From positions 1-40,477 of the forward strand of contig JAEZJZ010000091.1 in the NCBI GenBank assembly GCA_023436245.1: 40,477 nucleotides of DNA. The letters are read 5' to 3'. The notes beneath the pieces are model-generated. The model did no database searches, was not told where the DNA came from, and worked only from the letters and a program-made list of their open reading frames with translations. The DNA comes from Bacillota bacterium. GTDB lineage: Bacteria; Bacillota; UBA994; UBA5500. The first letter of the stretch is position 1; every line of letters starts with the position of its first letter. Position numbers and translations under genes: made by a program. Shown piece after piece: positions 17,507-25,710 of this stretch.

Positions 17507-19033
17507 ATGGACTTTGTAATAGAAATGCTGGGCATCACCAAGCGATTCCCAGGTATTATCGCTAACGATCAGGTCAGGCTGCAGGTGAAGAAGGGCGAAA
17601 TCCATGCGTTGCTGGGTGAGAACGGCGCTGGCAAGTCGACGCTGATGAACGTGCTGTTTGGGCTTTATCAGCCAGAAGAGGGCGAGATCAAACTTAGGGG
17701 CAAGACGGTCAGGATCTCCGATCCGAGACACGCCAACAATCTGGGGATTGGCATGGTTCATCAGCATTTCAAGCTGGTGGAAAGCTTTACCGTGCTGGAG
17801 AACATCGTGCTCGGGGTGGAGACGGTCAAGCGCGGCTTCCTGCAGATGGAGGATGCTCGTCTGAAAGTGATGCAGCTCAGCGAGCGCTATGGTCTGAAGA
17901 TCGATCCGGATGCGCTGATCTCCGAAATCACAGTCGGCATGCAACAGCGCGTTGAGATTCTAAAGATGCTCTATCGTGAAGATGAGATTCTCATCTTCGA
18001 CGAGCCCACAGCAGTGCTCACTCCGCAGGAGATCCAGGAACTGATGCAGATCATGCGTGGCCTTTCGTCAGAGGGCAAGTCCATCGTCTTCATCACACAC
18101 AAGCTGGACGAGATCAAGGCCGTGGCCAGCCGCTGCACTATCCTCCGCCGTGGTCGGACAGTGGGTGTGGTGGATGTGGCGGACACGGACAAAGAGACTC
18201 TGTCTGAGCTGATGGTCGGCCGTAAGGTCAACCTGAATGTGGAGAAGCAGCCGGCCGCTCCCACTGAGCAGGTTCTGAAGGTGGAGGGGCTATCCGTGCA
18301 GTCAACCCGCCAGGGCAATACCAAGCGAGTAGTCAATGATGTCAGCTTCTCCGTGCACAGAGGTGAAATTGTCTGCATCGCCGGGGTGGATGGCAACGGA
18401 CAGTCTGAACTGGTGGCAGCGCTAGCCGGGCTGACCAAACCGGAAGCCGGTGAAGTTTCCCTAAATGGCGAGAACATCACCACCCGATCTGTACGCTATC
18501 GCAACACCCACGGATTGGCCCACATTCCGGAAGACAGGCACAAACATGGCCTGGTGCTGGACTACAGCTTGGGCGAGAACTTGGTGCTGCAGCGCTACTT
18601 CTCCGAGACCTTTCAGCGGCACGGATTCCTCTTGCACGATCAGATCTTTGCGTATGCCGAGGAACTGATTCAGCTATATGACATCCGCAGTGGTCGGGGT
18701 CCTGAGACAACCGTCCGCTCAATGTCGGGTGGCAACCAGCAGAAGGCGATCGTCGCCCGTGAAATCGACCGCGACCCTGATCTGTTGATCGCGGTGCAGC
18801 CGACGCGTGGTCTGGACGTGGGTGCGATCGAGTTCATCCACCACCAGTTGGTGCAGCAACGCGACTCCGGTAAGGCCATTCTGTTGGTTTCCTTGGAGTT
18901 GGATGAGGTGTTCAGCCTCAGTGACCGCATTCTGGTGATTCATGAGGGCGCGATTGTGGCCGATGTGAAACCGGAGGAGATCACTGCTCAACAATTGGGA
19001 CTATACATGGCGGGCGCCAAGGTTGCCGGCTAG
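17507..19033 (+). CDS. Nucleoside/simple-sugar ABC transporter ATPase with two ATP-binding domains
   Basis: Cytosolic ATPase energising uptake, NupO-like. The ATG at 17507 follows AGGAGGGG, giving 508 residues. Domain 1 has Walker A GENGAGKST (37-45), signature-like ITVGMQQRVEIL and Walker B ILIFDEPTAVL. Domain 2 has the degenerate Walker A GVDGNGQSEL and signature MSGGNQQK. Its Walker B-like segment LLIAVQPTRGLDV lacks the usual catalytic Glu. This asymmetry is typical of RbsA/MglA/NupO ATPases. The gene is 21 bp upstream of the first permease. Confidence 0.95.
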   Translation: MDFVIEMLGITKRFPGIIANDQVRLQVKKGEIHALLGENGAGKSTLMNVLFGLYQPEEGEIKLRGKTVRISDPRHANNLGIGMVHQHFKLVESFTVLENIVLGVETVKRGFLQMEDARLKVMQLSERYGLKIDPDALISEITVGMQQRVEILKMLYREDEILIFDEPTAVLTPQEIQELMQIMRGLSSEGKSIVFITHKLDEIKAVASRCTILRRGRTVGVVDVADTDKETLSELMVGRKVNLNVEKQPAAPTEQVLKVEGLSVQSTRQGNTKRVVNDVSFSVHRGEIVCIAGVDGNGQSELVAALAGLTKPEAGEVSLNGENITTRSVRYRNTHGLAHIPEDRHKHGLVLDYSLGENLVLQRYFSETFQRHGFLLHDQIFAYAEELIQLYDIRSGRGPETTVRSMSGGNQQKAIVAREIDRDPDLLIAVQPTRGLDVGAIEFIHHQLVQQRDSGKAILLVSLELDEVFSLSDRILVIHEGAIVADVKPEEITAQQLGLYMAGAKVAG

Positions 19034-19054
19034 TGAAGAGGAGAGCGATGTAGT

Positions 19055-20146
19055 GTGAAGCTGCCCAGAAGAAAATCAGGACCAGGCTCCGGCTTCCTGT
19101 CCTCGATATTTGCCATCGCCGTTGGATTGGCGTTCGGGTTCATCATCCTGCTCGTCAGCAATCCCTCGCAGGCAGCGAGCGGAATGCATGCCATTTTGTT
19201 CGGAGCCACTTTCGACGGCATGCGCAGCGTGGGACAGATCTTGTACTTTGCCACCCCGATCATCTTGACCGGTCTCTCGGTGGGATTCGCCTTCAAAACC
19301 GGGCTGTTCAACATTGGCACGCCGGGCCAGTTCATTGTCGGAGCCTATGCCGCAGTATTTGTGGGTGTCCGCGGTGGCTCGCTTGGTGGCCTGCACTGGG
19401 TGGCCGCCCTGTTGGCGGCGCTGATCTGCGGTGCCCTCTGGGCCTTAATCCCTGGTTTGCTCAAGGCATATGCCAACGTCAATGAGGTAATTGCCGCGAT
19501 CATGATGAACTATATCGGCATGTATCTGGTCAACGACTTGGTTGTGCGCACTGTGTTCGATCCGAGTCGCAACCAGTCTCGAACTGTAGCAGCCACAGCC
19601 GTGATTCCTTCAATGGGCCTAGACTCTATCTTTCCGCGCAGCAATGTCAATGGCGGCTTCCTGATCGCCATTCTGGCAGTGGTGGTCATCTATATCATTC
19701 TGAACAAGACTGTCTTTGGCTACGAGCTGAAGGCGGTCGGCCTCAACCGCTTTGCCAGCCAGTACGCTGGCATCAACGAGAGGCGCAGTATCGTCGCCTC
19801 GATGCTGATTGCGGGGGCGTTGGCCGGCTTGGGCGGGGGGTTGCTCTATCTGGCTGGCTCAGGCAAACACATCGAAGTGGTCGACGTCTTGGCCGCGGAG
19901 GGCTTCCAGGGTATTCCAGTTGCCCTGCTGGGCATGTCCGGTCCGATTGGCGTCTTCTTTGCCGGTCTGTTCATTGCCTACATTTCGGTTGGCGGCTTCT
20001 ACATGCAGTTGCACGATTTCGTCCCAGAGGTCATCGACATCATCATCGCTTCTATCATCTACTTCAGCGCTTTCGCTCTGATTATCAAGAACTTCCTGGA
20101 CAGACGTCGCCGCAGCAGAGCAGTAGGAGGCAAGGTCGATGCTTAA
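19055..20146 (+). CDS. ABC transporter permease, nucleoside type (NupP-like)
   Basis: Membrane subunit of the nucleoside importer, BPD_transp_2 family. The GTG at 19055 follows AAGAGGAGAG and gives 363 residues. About eight to ten hydrophobic helices are visible. A conserved block is EVIAAIMMNYIGMYLVND in the middle, followed by a cytoplasmic coupling segment LKAVGLNRFASQYAGI. The Arg/Lys-rich C-terminus (DRRRRSR) is cytoplasmic. It overlaps the next permease by 8 bp, so the two are translationally coupled and probably form a heterodimer. Confidence 0.93.
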   Translation: MKLPRRKSGPGSGFLSSIFAIAVGLAFGFIILLVSNPSQAASGMHAILFGATFDGMRSVGQILYFATPIILTGLSVGFAFKTGLFNIGTPGQFIVGAYAAVFVGVRGGSLGGLHWVAALLAALICGALWALIPGLLKAYANVNEVIAAIMMNYIGMYLVNDLVVRTVFDPSRNQSRTVAATAVIPSMGLDSIFPRSNVNGGFLIAILAVVVIYIILNKTVFGYELKAVGLNRFASQYAGINERRSIVASMLIAGALAGLGGGLLYLAGSGKHIEVVDVLAAEGFQGIPVALLGMSGPIGVFFAGLFIAYISVGGFYMQLHDFVPEVIDIIIASIIYFSAFALIIKNFLDRRRRSRAVGGKVDA

Positions 20147-21095
20147 TACACTCTTTTTCATTTTTCAGCAGACGATGTTCTTCACCATCCCACTGTTGAT
20201 TGTCGCCCTGGGAGGCATGTTCTCGGAGCGTAGCGGTGTCGTGAACATCGCGCTGGAGGGCATCATGGTCTTTGGCGCTTTTGCCGGCATCTTCTTCATC
20301 AACACCTTCCAGAACAGCATGCAAGGGCAATCGCTGTTGCTACTCGCTTTGCTGGTTGCGGCACTGGCGGGGCTCTTGGTCTCACTGCTTCACGCCTATG
20401 CCTCGATCAACATGAAGGCGGATCAGGTAATCAGCGGAACTGCCATCAATACCCTTACTCCCGCATTGGCCATCTATGTGGCCAGAATGCTGAACGGCGT
20501 GCAGCAGATTCAGTTTCGCAACACCTTCCGCATCGGCTCAGTGCCTGTATTGGGCAAAATCCCCATTCTGGGCAATCTGCTTTTCCAAAACGCCTATATC
20601 ACTACTTATTTGGGCATCGCCATCCTGATCGTCTCAGCCATCGTGCTCTACCGCACTAGGTTTGGCCTGCGGCTGCGCGCCTGCGGGGAGCATCCGCAAG
20701 CTGCAGATTCGGTCGGCATCAACGTCTATCGCATGCGCTATGCCGGCGTGATGATTTCAGGCGTGCTGGCTGGAGTCGGCGGGCTGGTGTTTGTCATTCC
20801 GACATCCACCAATTTCAACGCCACCGTGGCCGGTTACGGTTTCCTGGCGCTGGCTGTGCTCATCTTCGGCCAGTGGAAGCCCAGCCGCATCCTATTGGCT
20901 GCCGTCTTCTTCGGCTTGATGAAGACAGTCTCCGCCACCTATTCTGGCATTGCTTTCCTCCGGGAATTGCCGATTCCGAACAGCCTGTATAAGATGATCC
21001 CATACATCGCCACGCTGATCGTGCTCACGTTCACCTCGCGCAAGTCACAGGCTCCCAAGGCCTCCGGCATACCCTACGACAAAGGCGCCAGATAG
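20139..21095 (+). CDS. ABC transporter permease, nucleoside type (NupQ-like)
   Basis: Second membrane subunit, 318 residues, starting at an ATG inside the end of the previous gene and after GGAGGCAAGG. Family segments are LGGMFSERSGVVNIALEGIM near the N-terminus, NMKADQVISGTAINTL in the middle, and the coupling motif LRACGEHPQAADSVGINV. It has about eight hydrophobic helices. Shorter than NupP, as usual for the pair. Followed by a strong terminator, so it closes the operon. Confidence 0.93.
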   Translation: MLNTLFFIFQQTMFFTIPLLIVALGGMFSERSGVVNIALEGIMVFGAFAGIFFINTFQNSMQGQSLLLLALLVAALAGLLVSLLHAYASINMKADQVISGTAINTLTPALAIYVARMLNGVQQIQFRNTFRIGSVPVLGKIPILGNLLFQNAYITTYLGIAILIVSAIVLYRTRFGLRLRACGEHPQAADSVGINVYRMRYAGVMISGVLAGVGGLVFVIPTSTNFNATVAGYGFLALAVLIFGQWKPSRILLAAVFFGLMKTVSATYSGIAFLRELPIPNSLYKMIPYIATLIVLTFTSRKSQAPKASGIPYDKGAR

Positions 21096-21112
21096 TCGTT
21101 TCGCAAGAGCAA

Positions 21113-21162
21113 AACCAGCCGTAGCTTTCCCGCATATCGGGAGAGCTTACGGCTGGTTCTTT
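21113..21162 (+). terminator. Terminator after the ABC operon
   Basis: Stem ACCAGCCGTA...TACGGCTGGT (with inner TTCCCG/CGGGA pairs) at 21114-21157, followed by TCTTTCTT. It sits between convergent operons. Confidence 0.88.
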
Positions 21163-21210
21163 CTTGTGTGATGGCGGGCGCCGTCGGATTGGTCGGCACG
21201 GCCCAGGGCT

Positions 21211-21837
21211 CTAGGATGCGATGGCCGCCTTCAGCCGCGAGACGATGATGTCGATGGCCACCCGATTCTCGCCGCCCTCGGGGATGATGATATCTGCATA
21301 ACGTTTGCTCGGCTCAACGAACTGCTCGTGCATCGGCTTGACCGTCTGCAAGTACTGCCCCACCACTGAGGTGAGGTCGCGCCCCCGGTCGTTGATGTCC
21401 CGCATCAGTCGTCGTAGGATGCGGATATCTGAGTCCGTGTCCACAAACAGCTTTAAATCAAAGCGCTGCCGCAGTTCTGCATTCTCCAGAACCAGGATTC
21501 CCTCCACAATGATCACCCTCTGCGGCTGGACCCTTACCTCGGTGGTCTTCCTGACGTGCTGCGTGAAGTCATACTCCGGCACATAGACGTTCTGGCCGGA
21601 TGCGAGTGCATCCAGATGGGCTATTAGGAGATCGGTTTCGAAAGCCAGCGGATGATCGTAGTTCTTCTGCACCCGCTCCGAAAATGGCAGATGCTTCTGG
21701 TCAATGTAGTAGTTGTCATGGCGAATCAGTTCGACCTGGTTAGGCAGTGCCTGGCAAAGCTTCTCCGAAAGAGTGGATTTGCCTGACCCAGTGCCGCCGG
21801 CAATGCCGACGATGTATGGTGGTCTCTGGCTGATCAA
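21211..21837 (-). CDS. udk: Uridine kinase
   Basis: Phosphorylates uridine and cytidine to UMP and CMP in nucleoside salvage. The TTG at 21837 follows AGGAGGTGCGCC and gives 208 residues, normal for Udk. P-loop GIAGGTGSGKST (11-22); RHDNYYIDQ; DHPLAFETDLL; YDFTQHVR; and the substrate region IVEGILVLEN. It lies 54 bp downstream of tdk on the same strand, so a tdk-udk salvage operon is likely. It converges on the nucleoside ABC operon. Confidence 0.95.
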   Translation of the reverse strand: MISQRPPYIVGIAGGTGSGKSTLSEKLCQALPNQVELIRHDNYYIDQKHLPFSERVQKNYDHPLAFETDLLIAHLDALASGQNVYVPEYDFTQHVRKTTEVRVQPQRVIIVEGILVLENAELRQRFDLKLFVDTDSDIRILRRLMRDINDRGRDLTSVVGQYLQTVKPMHEQFVEPSKRYADIIIPEGGENRVAIDIIVSRLKAAIAS

Positions 21838-21891
21838 GGCGCACCTCCTGCTGTTACCGCTGATGGTAGAGTACCGAGCATTCCCCGTGCT

Positions 21892-22509
21892 CTATTCCGA
21901 CTGCTTCGTGCTGGCAGCCTCGGCGCTGACCGTGACCGAGGGACGATCTGCCAAAGCCCAGCATTTCCGGCAGCGTGCCTCGTATCTCTCCACGCCGCCG
22001 ACCTCAATCTGTTCGTCGGTGGAGGCAGCCGGCTGCCCGTTGACCAGGCGCTGGCTGATATATGCCTTGCTGCCACAGCGGATGCAAATAGCGCGCAGCT
22101 TATCTACTTCATCGGCGACGGCCATCAGGTACGGAATGGCCCCAAACGGACGGCCGGCAAAGTCCAGATCCAAACCGGCACCGATCACTTTCTTGCCGGC
22201 CAAGACCAAACTCTCCACCACCTGGATGGTGGAGTCCGGCGCAAAGAAGTGCAGTTCATCGATGGCCACGATGTCCGTCTCCGGGCGTAGCTTCCCCCAA
22301 ATGTCCTCTATTTCCTGCAGATTCTCGGCTTCCAGAGCGTGCTGATCGTGGGAAACGATTTGATGAGAGCTGTATCGGTCGTCGATCAGCGGCTTGAATA
22401 GTTGTACTCGCTTCTTGGCGTACTGAGCGCGCTTCACCCGCCTGATCAGTTCACTGGACTTGCCGCTGTACATGCCCCCGGTGATGATCTCCAAGTATCC
22501 ATTCATCAT
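21892..22509 (-). CDS. tdk: Thymidine kinase
   Basis: Type II thymidine kinase, converting thymidine to dTMP. The start is one of two adjacent ATGs at 22509 and 22506 after GTGGGGGT; 22509 gives 205 residues. A longer frame to 22557 has no ribosome site. P-loop GGMYSGKS (11-18), VAIDELHFF, GLDLDFAGRPFG with the lasso region, and two CxxC pairs (CIRCG and CRKC) forming the structural zinc site. First gene of tdk-udk, with a promoter about 140 bp upstream. Confidence 0.94.
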   Translation of the reverse strand: MMNGYLEIITGGMYSGKSSELIRRVKRAQYAKKRVQLFKPLIDDRYSSHQIVSHDQHALEAENLQEIEDIWGKLRPETDIVAIDELHFFAPDSTIQVVESLVLAGKKVIGAGLDLDFAGRPFGAIPYLMAVADEVDKLRAICIRCGSKAYISQRLVNGQPAASTDEQIEVGGVERYEARCRKCWALADRPSVTVSAEAASTKQSE

Positions 22510-22644
22510 AGCTGCATACCCCCACAATATGGCGTCTGGCAGACACTCCCTGCTCACGGGCGCGTCGCCTCAGGCATTCTTCCGTTTTCTTTTCGCTGTG
22601 CCCAGGTGGTTAACCTGCTGCAGCGTGGAAAAAGCCTGCTCCAG

Positions 22645-22672
22645 ATTGTGGAGGAAGAGCCGGCACTGTCAA
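22645..22672 (-). promoter_or_regulatory. Promoter of tdk-udk
   Basis: Minus-strand TTGACA (22672-22667), 16-bp spacer, CACAAT (22650-22645). It would give a leader of about 130 bases. I recognise no riboswitch motif in that leader. Confidence 0.6.
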
Positions 22673-22699
22673 GCGGTGCTTTATGTCGGCGATAGTTCA

Positions 22700-22851
22700 T
22701 GCATGTCCCGGTCACTCGTAGGGGTCGCATGCATGCGACCCGCGCGGGCGCTACACTGCAACCCATCGATAGCAGTTGCGCATCCAAAGTAAGAGAGACG
22801 ACAAGCGCCGTCTCTCTTGCGCTGTTCATGCGGCGCTATTGCGACAGTCCC
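22700..22851. repeat. Dispersed structured repeat, copy 2
   Basis: Aligns along its length with 4151-4304. Parts in order: perfect 20-bp palindrome GGGTCGCATGCATGCGACCC (22722-22741); GCGCGGGCGCTAC; TTGCGCATCCAAA; a hairpin AAGAGAGACG/CGTCTCTCTT (22791-22818) with an imperfect centre; and the end block GCGCTATTGCGACAGTCCCT. The end block overlaps the last codons and stop of the minus-strand amidase gene (stop at 22836-22838). Confidence 0.87.
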
Positions 22852-23480
22852 TGACGTGCCTGATCGCAGGGGATCAGCCGAGAGAAGTCTGGACTGCCCG
22901 GGAACTCGGCCAGTTCGTCATTCACTCGCACCCCCCAGATGCGGTAAGCTTCGCCGCGAAAGCGCAAGCGCCAGTGCGTGTTCAGCCGCGGCCGGCGCGG
23001 CAGCAGCGTGCGGTAGGTGACATAGGGCACGCCAGTCCGACTTTTGGCGGTGACAATTGCGCCATGGGTGAAGCGGCCTTGGCCGTGCCAATCGTAGAAG
23101 ACCAGATCTCCCAACTCCAGATAGCGGGCGAGTCGCGGATTGGCCAGCAGATCGGCCGTTCTGCCCTGGTTGGCCACCAGGTAGTGCCATTGATTCTCCG
23201 GCAGAGACCAGGTGCAAGACCACCAGTCATCGTGCTGCTCGTCAAACTGATCGTCCCCCAAGTTTCGATACCACCATTCTGTGGTTTGACCCGTGCGGCG
23301 GTAGTCCATCTGCATGCCTCCACTCAAGAGGCACTGGGAGGTGAAGTTGGTGCAGTCGCCGCCCGCACCCAGGGTGTCCATGTTGGCGAACTGCGGGTTG
23401 GGTTCATCGTAGTGTGCCCGGGCGTATGTTGCTGCCCGCCGTCGCTGATAGCTGATCACCTGTTGTTCCGTTACGTCCAT
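22836..23480 (-). CDS. Putative amidase-domain protein (Amidase_6-like)
   Basis: Predicted cysteine amidase/peptidase of the Amidase_6 type, possibly acting on peptidoglycan or peptides. The ATG at 23480 follows GAGGAGAG and gives 214 residues; an in-frame start at 23564 has no ribosome site. The N-terminal helix ISYQRRRAATYARAHYDEPNPQF is followed by GGDCTNFTSQCLLSGG with the predicted nucleophile Cys43. A later GRFTHGAIVT provides the expected His. No signal peptide or membrane segment is visible from this start, odd for a wall-active enzyme. Its last four codons and stop lie in the repeat, so the end of the protein may come from that insertion. Confidence 0.8.
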   Translation of the reverse strand: MDVTEQQVISYQRRRAATYARAHYDEPNPQFANMDTLGAGGDCTNFTSQCLLSGGMQMDYRRTGQTTEWWYRNLGDDQFDEQHDDWWSCTWSLPENQWHYLVANQGRTADLLANPRLARYLELGDLVFYDWHGQGRFTHGAIVTAKSRTGVPYVTYRTLLPRRPRLNTHWRLRFRGEAYRIWGVRVNDELAEFPGSPDFSRLIPCDQARQGLSQ

Positions 23481-23611
23481 CTGTTCTCTCTCCTCTGCAA
23501 AATCCTGCTTCAGCATATGTTGCCGGCCAAAGATTGGTTGCCACGCAGGAATCCAGATCCACAACTGCGAATCACTCTGAATATAAGCGAGTTGGAAAGG
23601 CAGGGAGATGC

Positions 23612-24751
23612 ATGCTTGATTTTACAGGCTGGCGCCAGGAGATTGCGGCCTTGTCCAAGTTCACATATGTGGACACCGCCCAACGGGGGCTGACTCCGGC
23701 TTCAGTGACGGCAGCCGGTTGTGCGGAGCTTGAGGCGTGGCAGGAGCTGGCACCGCATCAGGCCACATGGGAGCTGACGAGCGGGGTGCGCACTAATGTG
23801 GCGGAGATGCTGCGCGTCGAGGCCTCCGAGGTAGCTCTGGTGGGCAGCACCGGACAGGGCTTGAACATTGTCGCCGGGGCCTTCCCCTGGCAACCAGGAG
23901 ACAATGTGGTGGTCTCCACCACGGAGCACCCCAGCAACTTCTATCCCTGGACCAATCTCAAGCAGCGCGGGGTGGAGGTGCGGTTGGTGCCTTCGGCTGA
24001 CGGGTCGTTGCATCCGGAAGACTACGAGCCTTTCATCGATTCCCACACTAGAATGGTGGCCGCATCGCTGGTCAGTTTCTACCCCGGTGGTTTGCTGGCA
24101 GCTCGCCAGTTGGCTGACATTGCCCATCAACAGGGTGCCTACCTGGTCTTGGATGTGATCCAAGCGGCCGGCATTCTGCCGGTTTACCCGCGCGAACTGG
24201 GGGCAGATGCGGTGGCTGCTGCTGCCTACAAGGGCTTGATGTCCGCATACGGCGCCGGATTCCTCTATATCGGTCAGCAGCTGTTGCCGAAGCTGCGTCC
24301 GGAGCATTTGTACATGGCAGGTGTGGTTGGCGAATATGGTGTAGGCGGCGGCAAACTGACCGATCCGAACTACAGCTGGGAGCAAACAGCCGCTCTGTTC
24401 GAGCCTGGGGTCCATAATCTGGCAGGTCTTGGGCAGATGAAGCGGGCGCTTCAGATCATCGGGGGTATCGGAGTGGAAGCGATCGGGGCTCGCGTGTTGA
24501 CGCTAGCTCGCAAGTTGGCTGAAGGGGCGCTGGCACTCGATTATCAGGTGGATACACCCTTGGACTCCCTGGCGGGCATCGTCTGCCTGCGCCTGGCTGA
24601 CGGCAAGGGCATGGTGCAATATCTGGACGGGCGCGGGATCAAGGCTAGCGCCAGACGCTACGGCTTGCGTATTGCCTTCCATGGCTATAACAACGAGCAG
24701 GATGTGGAGCGAGTGCTGTCTGCCCTGGCGGAGTATCCACTGCGAGGATAG
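23612..24751 (+). CDS. Class V aminotransferase / cysteine desulfurase-like PLP enzyme
   Basis: PLP fold type I enzyme of the NifS/SufS/isopenicillin epimerase group. The ATG at 23612 follows CAGGGAGATGC and gives 379 residues; an upstream in-frame start at 23534 has no ribosome site and overlaps the divergent gene region. Family segments are STTEHPSNFYPW, LVLDVIQAAGILPV (PLP-ring Asp and Gln) and AAYKGLMSAYG with predicted Schiff-base Lys207. The usual SxHK of desulfurases is replaced by AAYK. The cysteine-bearing catalytic loop of IscS/SufS is not evident. Sulfur transfer is therefore unproven, and another lyase, epimerase or aminotransferase role is possible. Confidence 0.82.
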   Translation: MLDFTGWRQEIAALSKFTYVDTAQRGLTPASVTAAGCAELEAWQELAPHQATWELTSGVRTNVAEMLRVEASEVALVGSTGQGLNIVAGAFPWQPGDNVVVSTTEHPSNFYPWTNLKQRGVEVRLVPSADGSLHPEDYEPFIDSHTRMVAASLVSFYPGGLLAARQLADIAHQQGAYLVLDVIQAAGILPVYPRELGADAVAAAAYKGLMSAYGAGFLYIGQQLLPKLRPEHLYMAGVVGEYGVGGGKLTDPNYSWEQTAALFEPGVHNLAGLGQMKRALQIIGGIGVEAIGARVLTLARKLAEGALALDYQVDTPLDSLAGIVCLRLADGKGMVQYLDGRGIKASARRYGLRIAFHGYNNEQDVERVLSALAEYPLRG

Positions 24752-24759
24752 ACAAAGAG

Positions 24760-24788
24760 GCGGAGCAGCGGGTTATCCGCTGCTCCGC
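24760..24788. terminator. Terminator between convergent genes
   Basis: Perfect 12-bp stem GCGGAGCAGCGG / CCGCTGCTCCGC with a 5-base loop, between two genes that end 43 bp apart on opposite strands. Only short T-runs on either side. Confidence 0.75.
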
Positions 24789-24793
24789 TGAGC

Positions 24794-25366
24794 TTATTGC
24801 ACGAAGATGAACTTCTCTTTCAGATCGGGATCAAGGCGCGGCTTGTCCGCGATAGCCTGATCGGGATAGCCGAGAGGAGTGAGGGCGACGATCTCCTCGT
24901 TGGCTGGCAAGCCGAGAATCTGATTGAGAATAGCCTCATCTGCCAGTGGACCGGTCATCCAGCAGGTACCCAGGCCCTCGGCGTAGGCCGCCAACAGCAG
25001 GTTCTGAAGGGCCGCCGACACACTCTCCAAGTGCATCTTGGCCCGCCGCGACTCCTCCTTCGGCATCGTGGCCACGATGATTAGGGGGGCGCCGCCGTAG
25101 GTGCGTGCCCACTCGGCAAAGAACTTTTGTTGCTCACTGCGCTCGGCCTCCGGCGGGTAGTTCCGCTCGGTGACGCGGCCGTAGCTCTCCGCGATCTGAT
25201 CGCGCTTTTGGCCGGAGACTATGTAGAACTTCCACTGCTGTAGGTTGACTCCGGACGGAGCCCAGTTGGCTGCCTCCAGGACGCGGTGCAGTACCTCGCC
25301 CGGCACGGAATTAGGCTTGTACTTGCGAATTGACCTGCGCTCCTTGATTGCCTGATAGAGATCCAT
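24794..25366 (-). CDS. Nitroreductase-family FMN oxidoreductase
   Basis: Predicted FMN- and NAD(P)H-dependent reductase; natural substrate unknown. The ATG at 25366 is 8 bases from GGAGG, giving 190 residues; a GTG at 25372 is too near the ribosome site. Typical segments are LYQAIKERRSIRKYKPNSVP at the N-terminus, NWAPSGVNLQQWKFYIV (FMN binding), and the middle-to-C-terminal AAYAEGLGTCWMTGP followed by IVALTPLGYPDQ. A standard single-domain nitroreductase. It is divergent from cysS, with a -10 (TATAAT in TGATATAAT) at 25401-25396. Confidence 0.9.
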   Translation of the reverse strand: MDLYQAIKERRSIRKYKPNSVPGEVLHRVLEAANWAPSGVNLQQWKFYIVSGQKRDQIAESYGRVTERNYPPEAERSEQQKFFAEWARTYGGAPLIIVATMPKEESRRAKMHLESVSAALQNLLLAAYAEGLGTCWMTGPLADEAILNQILGLPANEEIVALTPLGYPDQAIADKPRLDPDLKEKFIFVQ

Positions 25367-25395
25367 GTGCACACCTCCATTGAGTTTCTAGATCA

Positions 25396-25404
25396 ATTAT
25401 ATCA
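25396..25404 (-). promoter_or_regulatory. Extended -10 of the nitroreductase gene
   Basis: Minus-strand TG-A-TATAAT (25404-25396), about 30 bp before the start codon. No good -35 seen. Confidence 0.5.
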
Positions 25405-25420
25405 CTGAGCTGACCGGATA

Positions 25421-25448
25421 TTGACTTTGCTTGCCAGTTGGCTATAAT
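25421..25448 (+). promoter_or_regulatory. cysS promoter
   Basis: TTGACT (25421-25426), 16-bp spacer, perfect TATAAT (25443-25448). It precedes the T-box leader. Confidence 0.82.
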
Positions 25449-25454
25449 CTACCT

Positions 25455-25695
25455 AAAGCGATGAACAGGATAGCCTTGATGATCAGCAGTGCAGAGAGAG
25501 GCCGCTAGGCTGAGACGGCCTTCGCGCTGAAATCAACGGAATGCCCCTGTGAGCTGCAGCCCGAAGAACGGCAGTGGTGCCGAGTAGGGTGTGCCGGCAC
25601 GCACCGTTAGCAGCGCCGAAGAGGGAGCAGCGATGCTCCAAACAGAGTGGAACCGCGGCCACCGTCTCTGTGACGGTTGGTCGCTGTTTATTTTC
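25455..25695 (+). promoter_or_regulatory. T-box leader (tRNA-Cys) of cysS
   Basis: Stem I shows GCAGAGAGAGGCC (AGAGAG motif). The 3' side of the specifier loop reads GGAA-TGC-C, followed by CCTGT pairing with ACAGG; TGC (25542-25544) is a Cys codon. The T-box sequence AGAGTGGAACCGCGG is at 25644-25658. A competing terminator stem spans 25655-25684 (GCGGCC.ACCGTC / GACGGT.GGTCGC) and is followed by TGTTTATTTT. Uncharged tRNA-Cys should favour antitermination and cysS expression. Confidence 0.93.
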
Positions 25696-25710
25696 CTGGG
25701 AGGTGCACTG

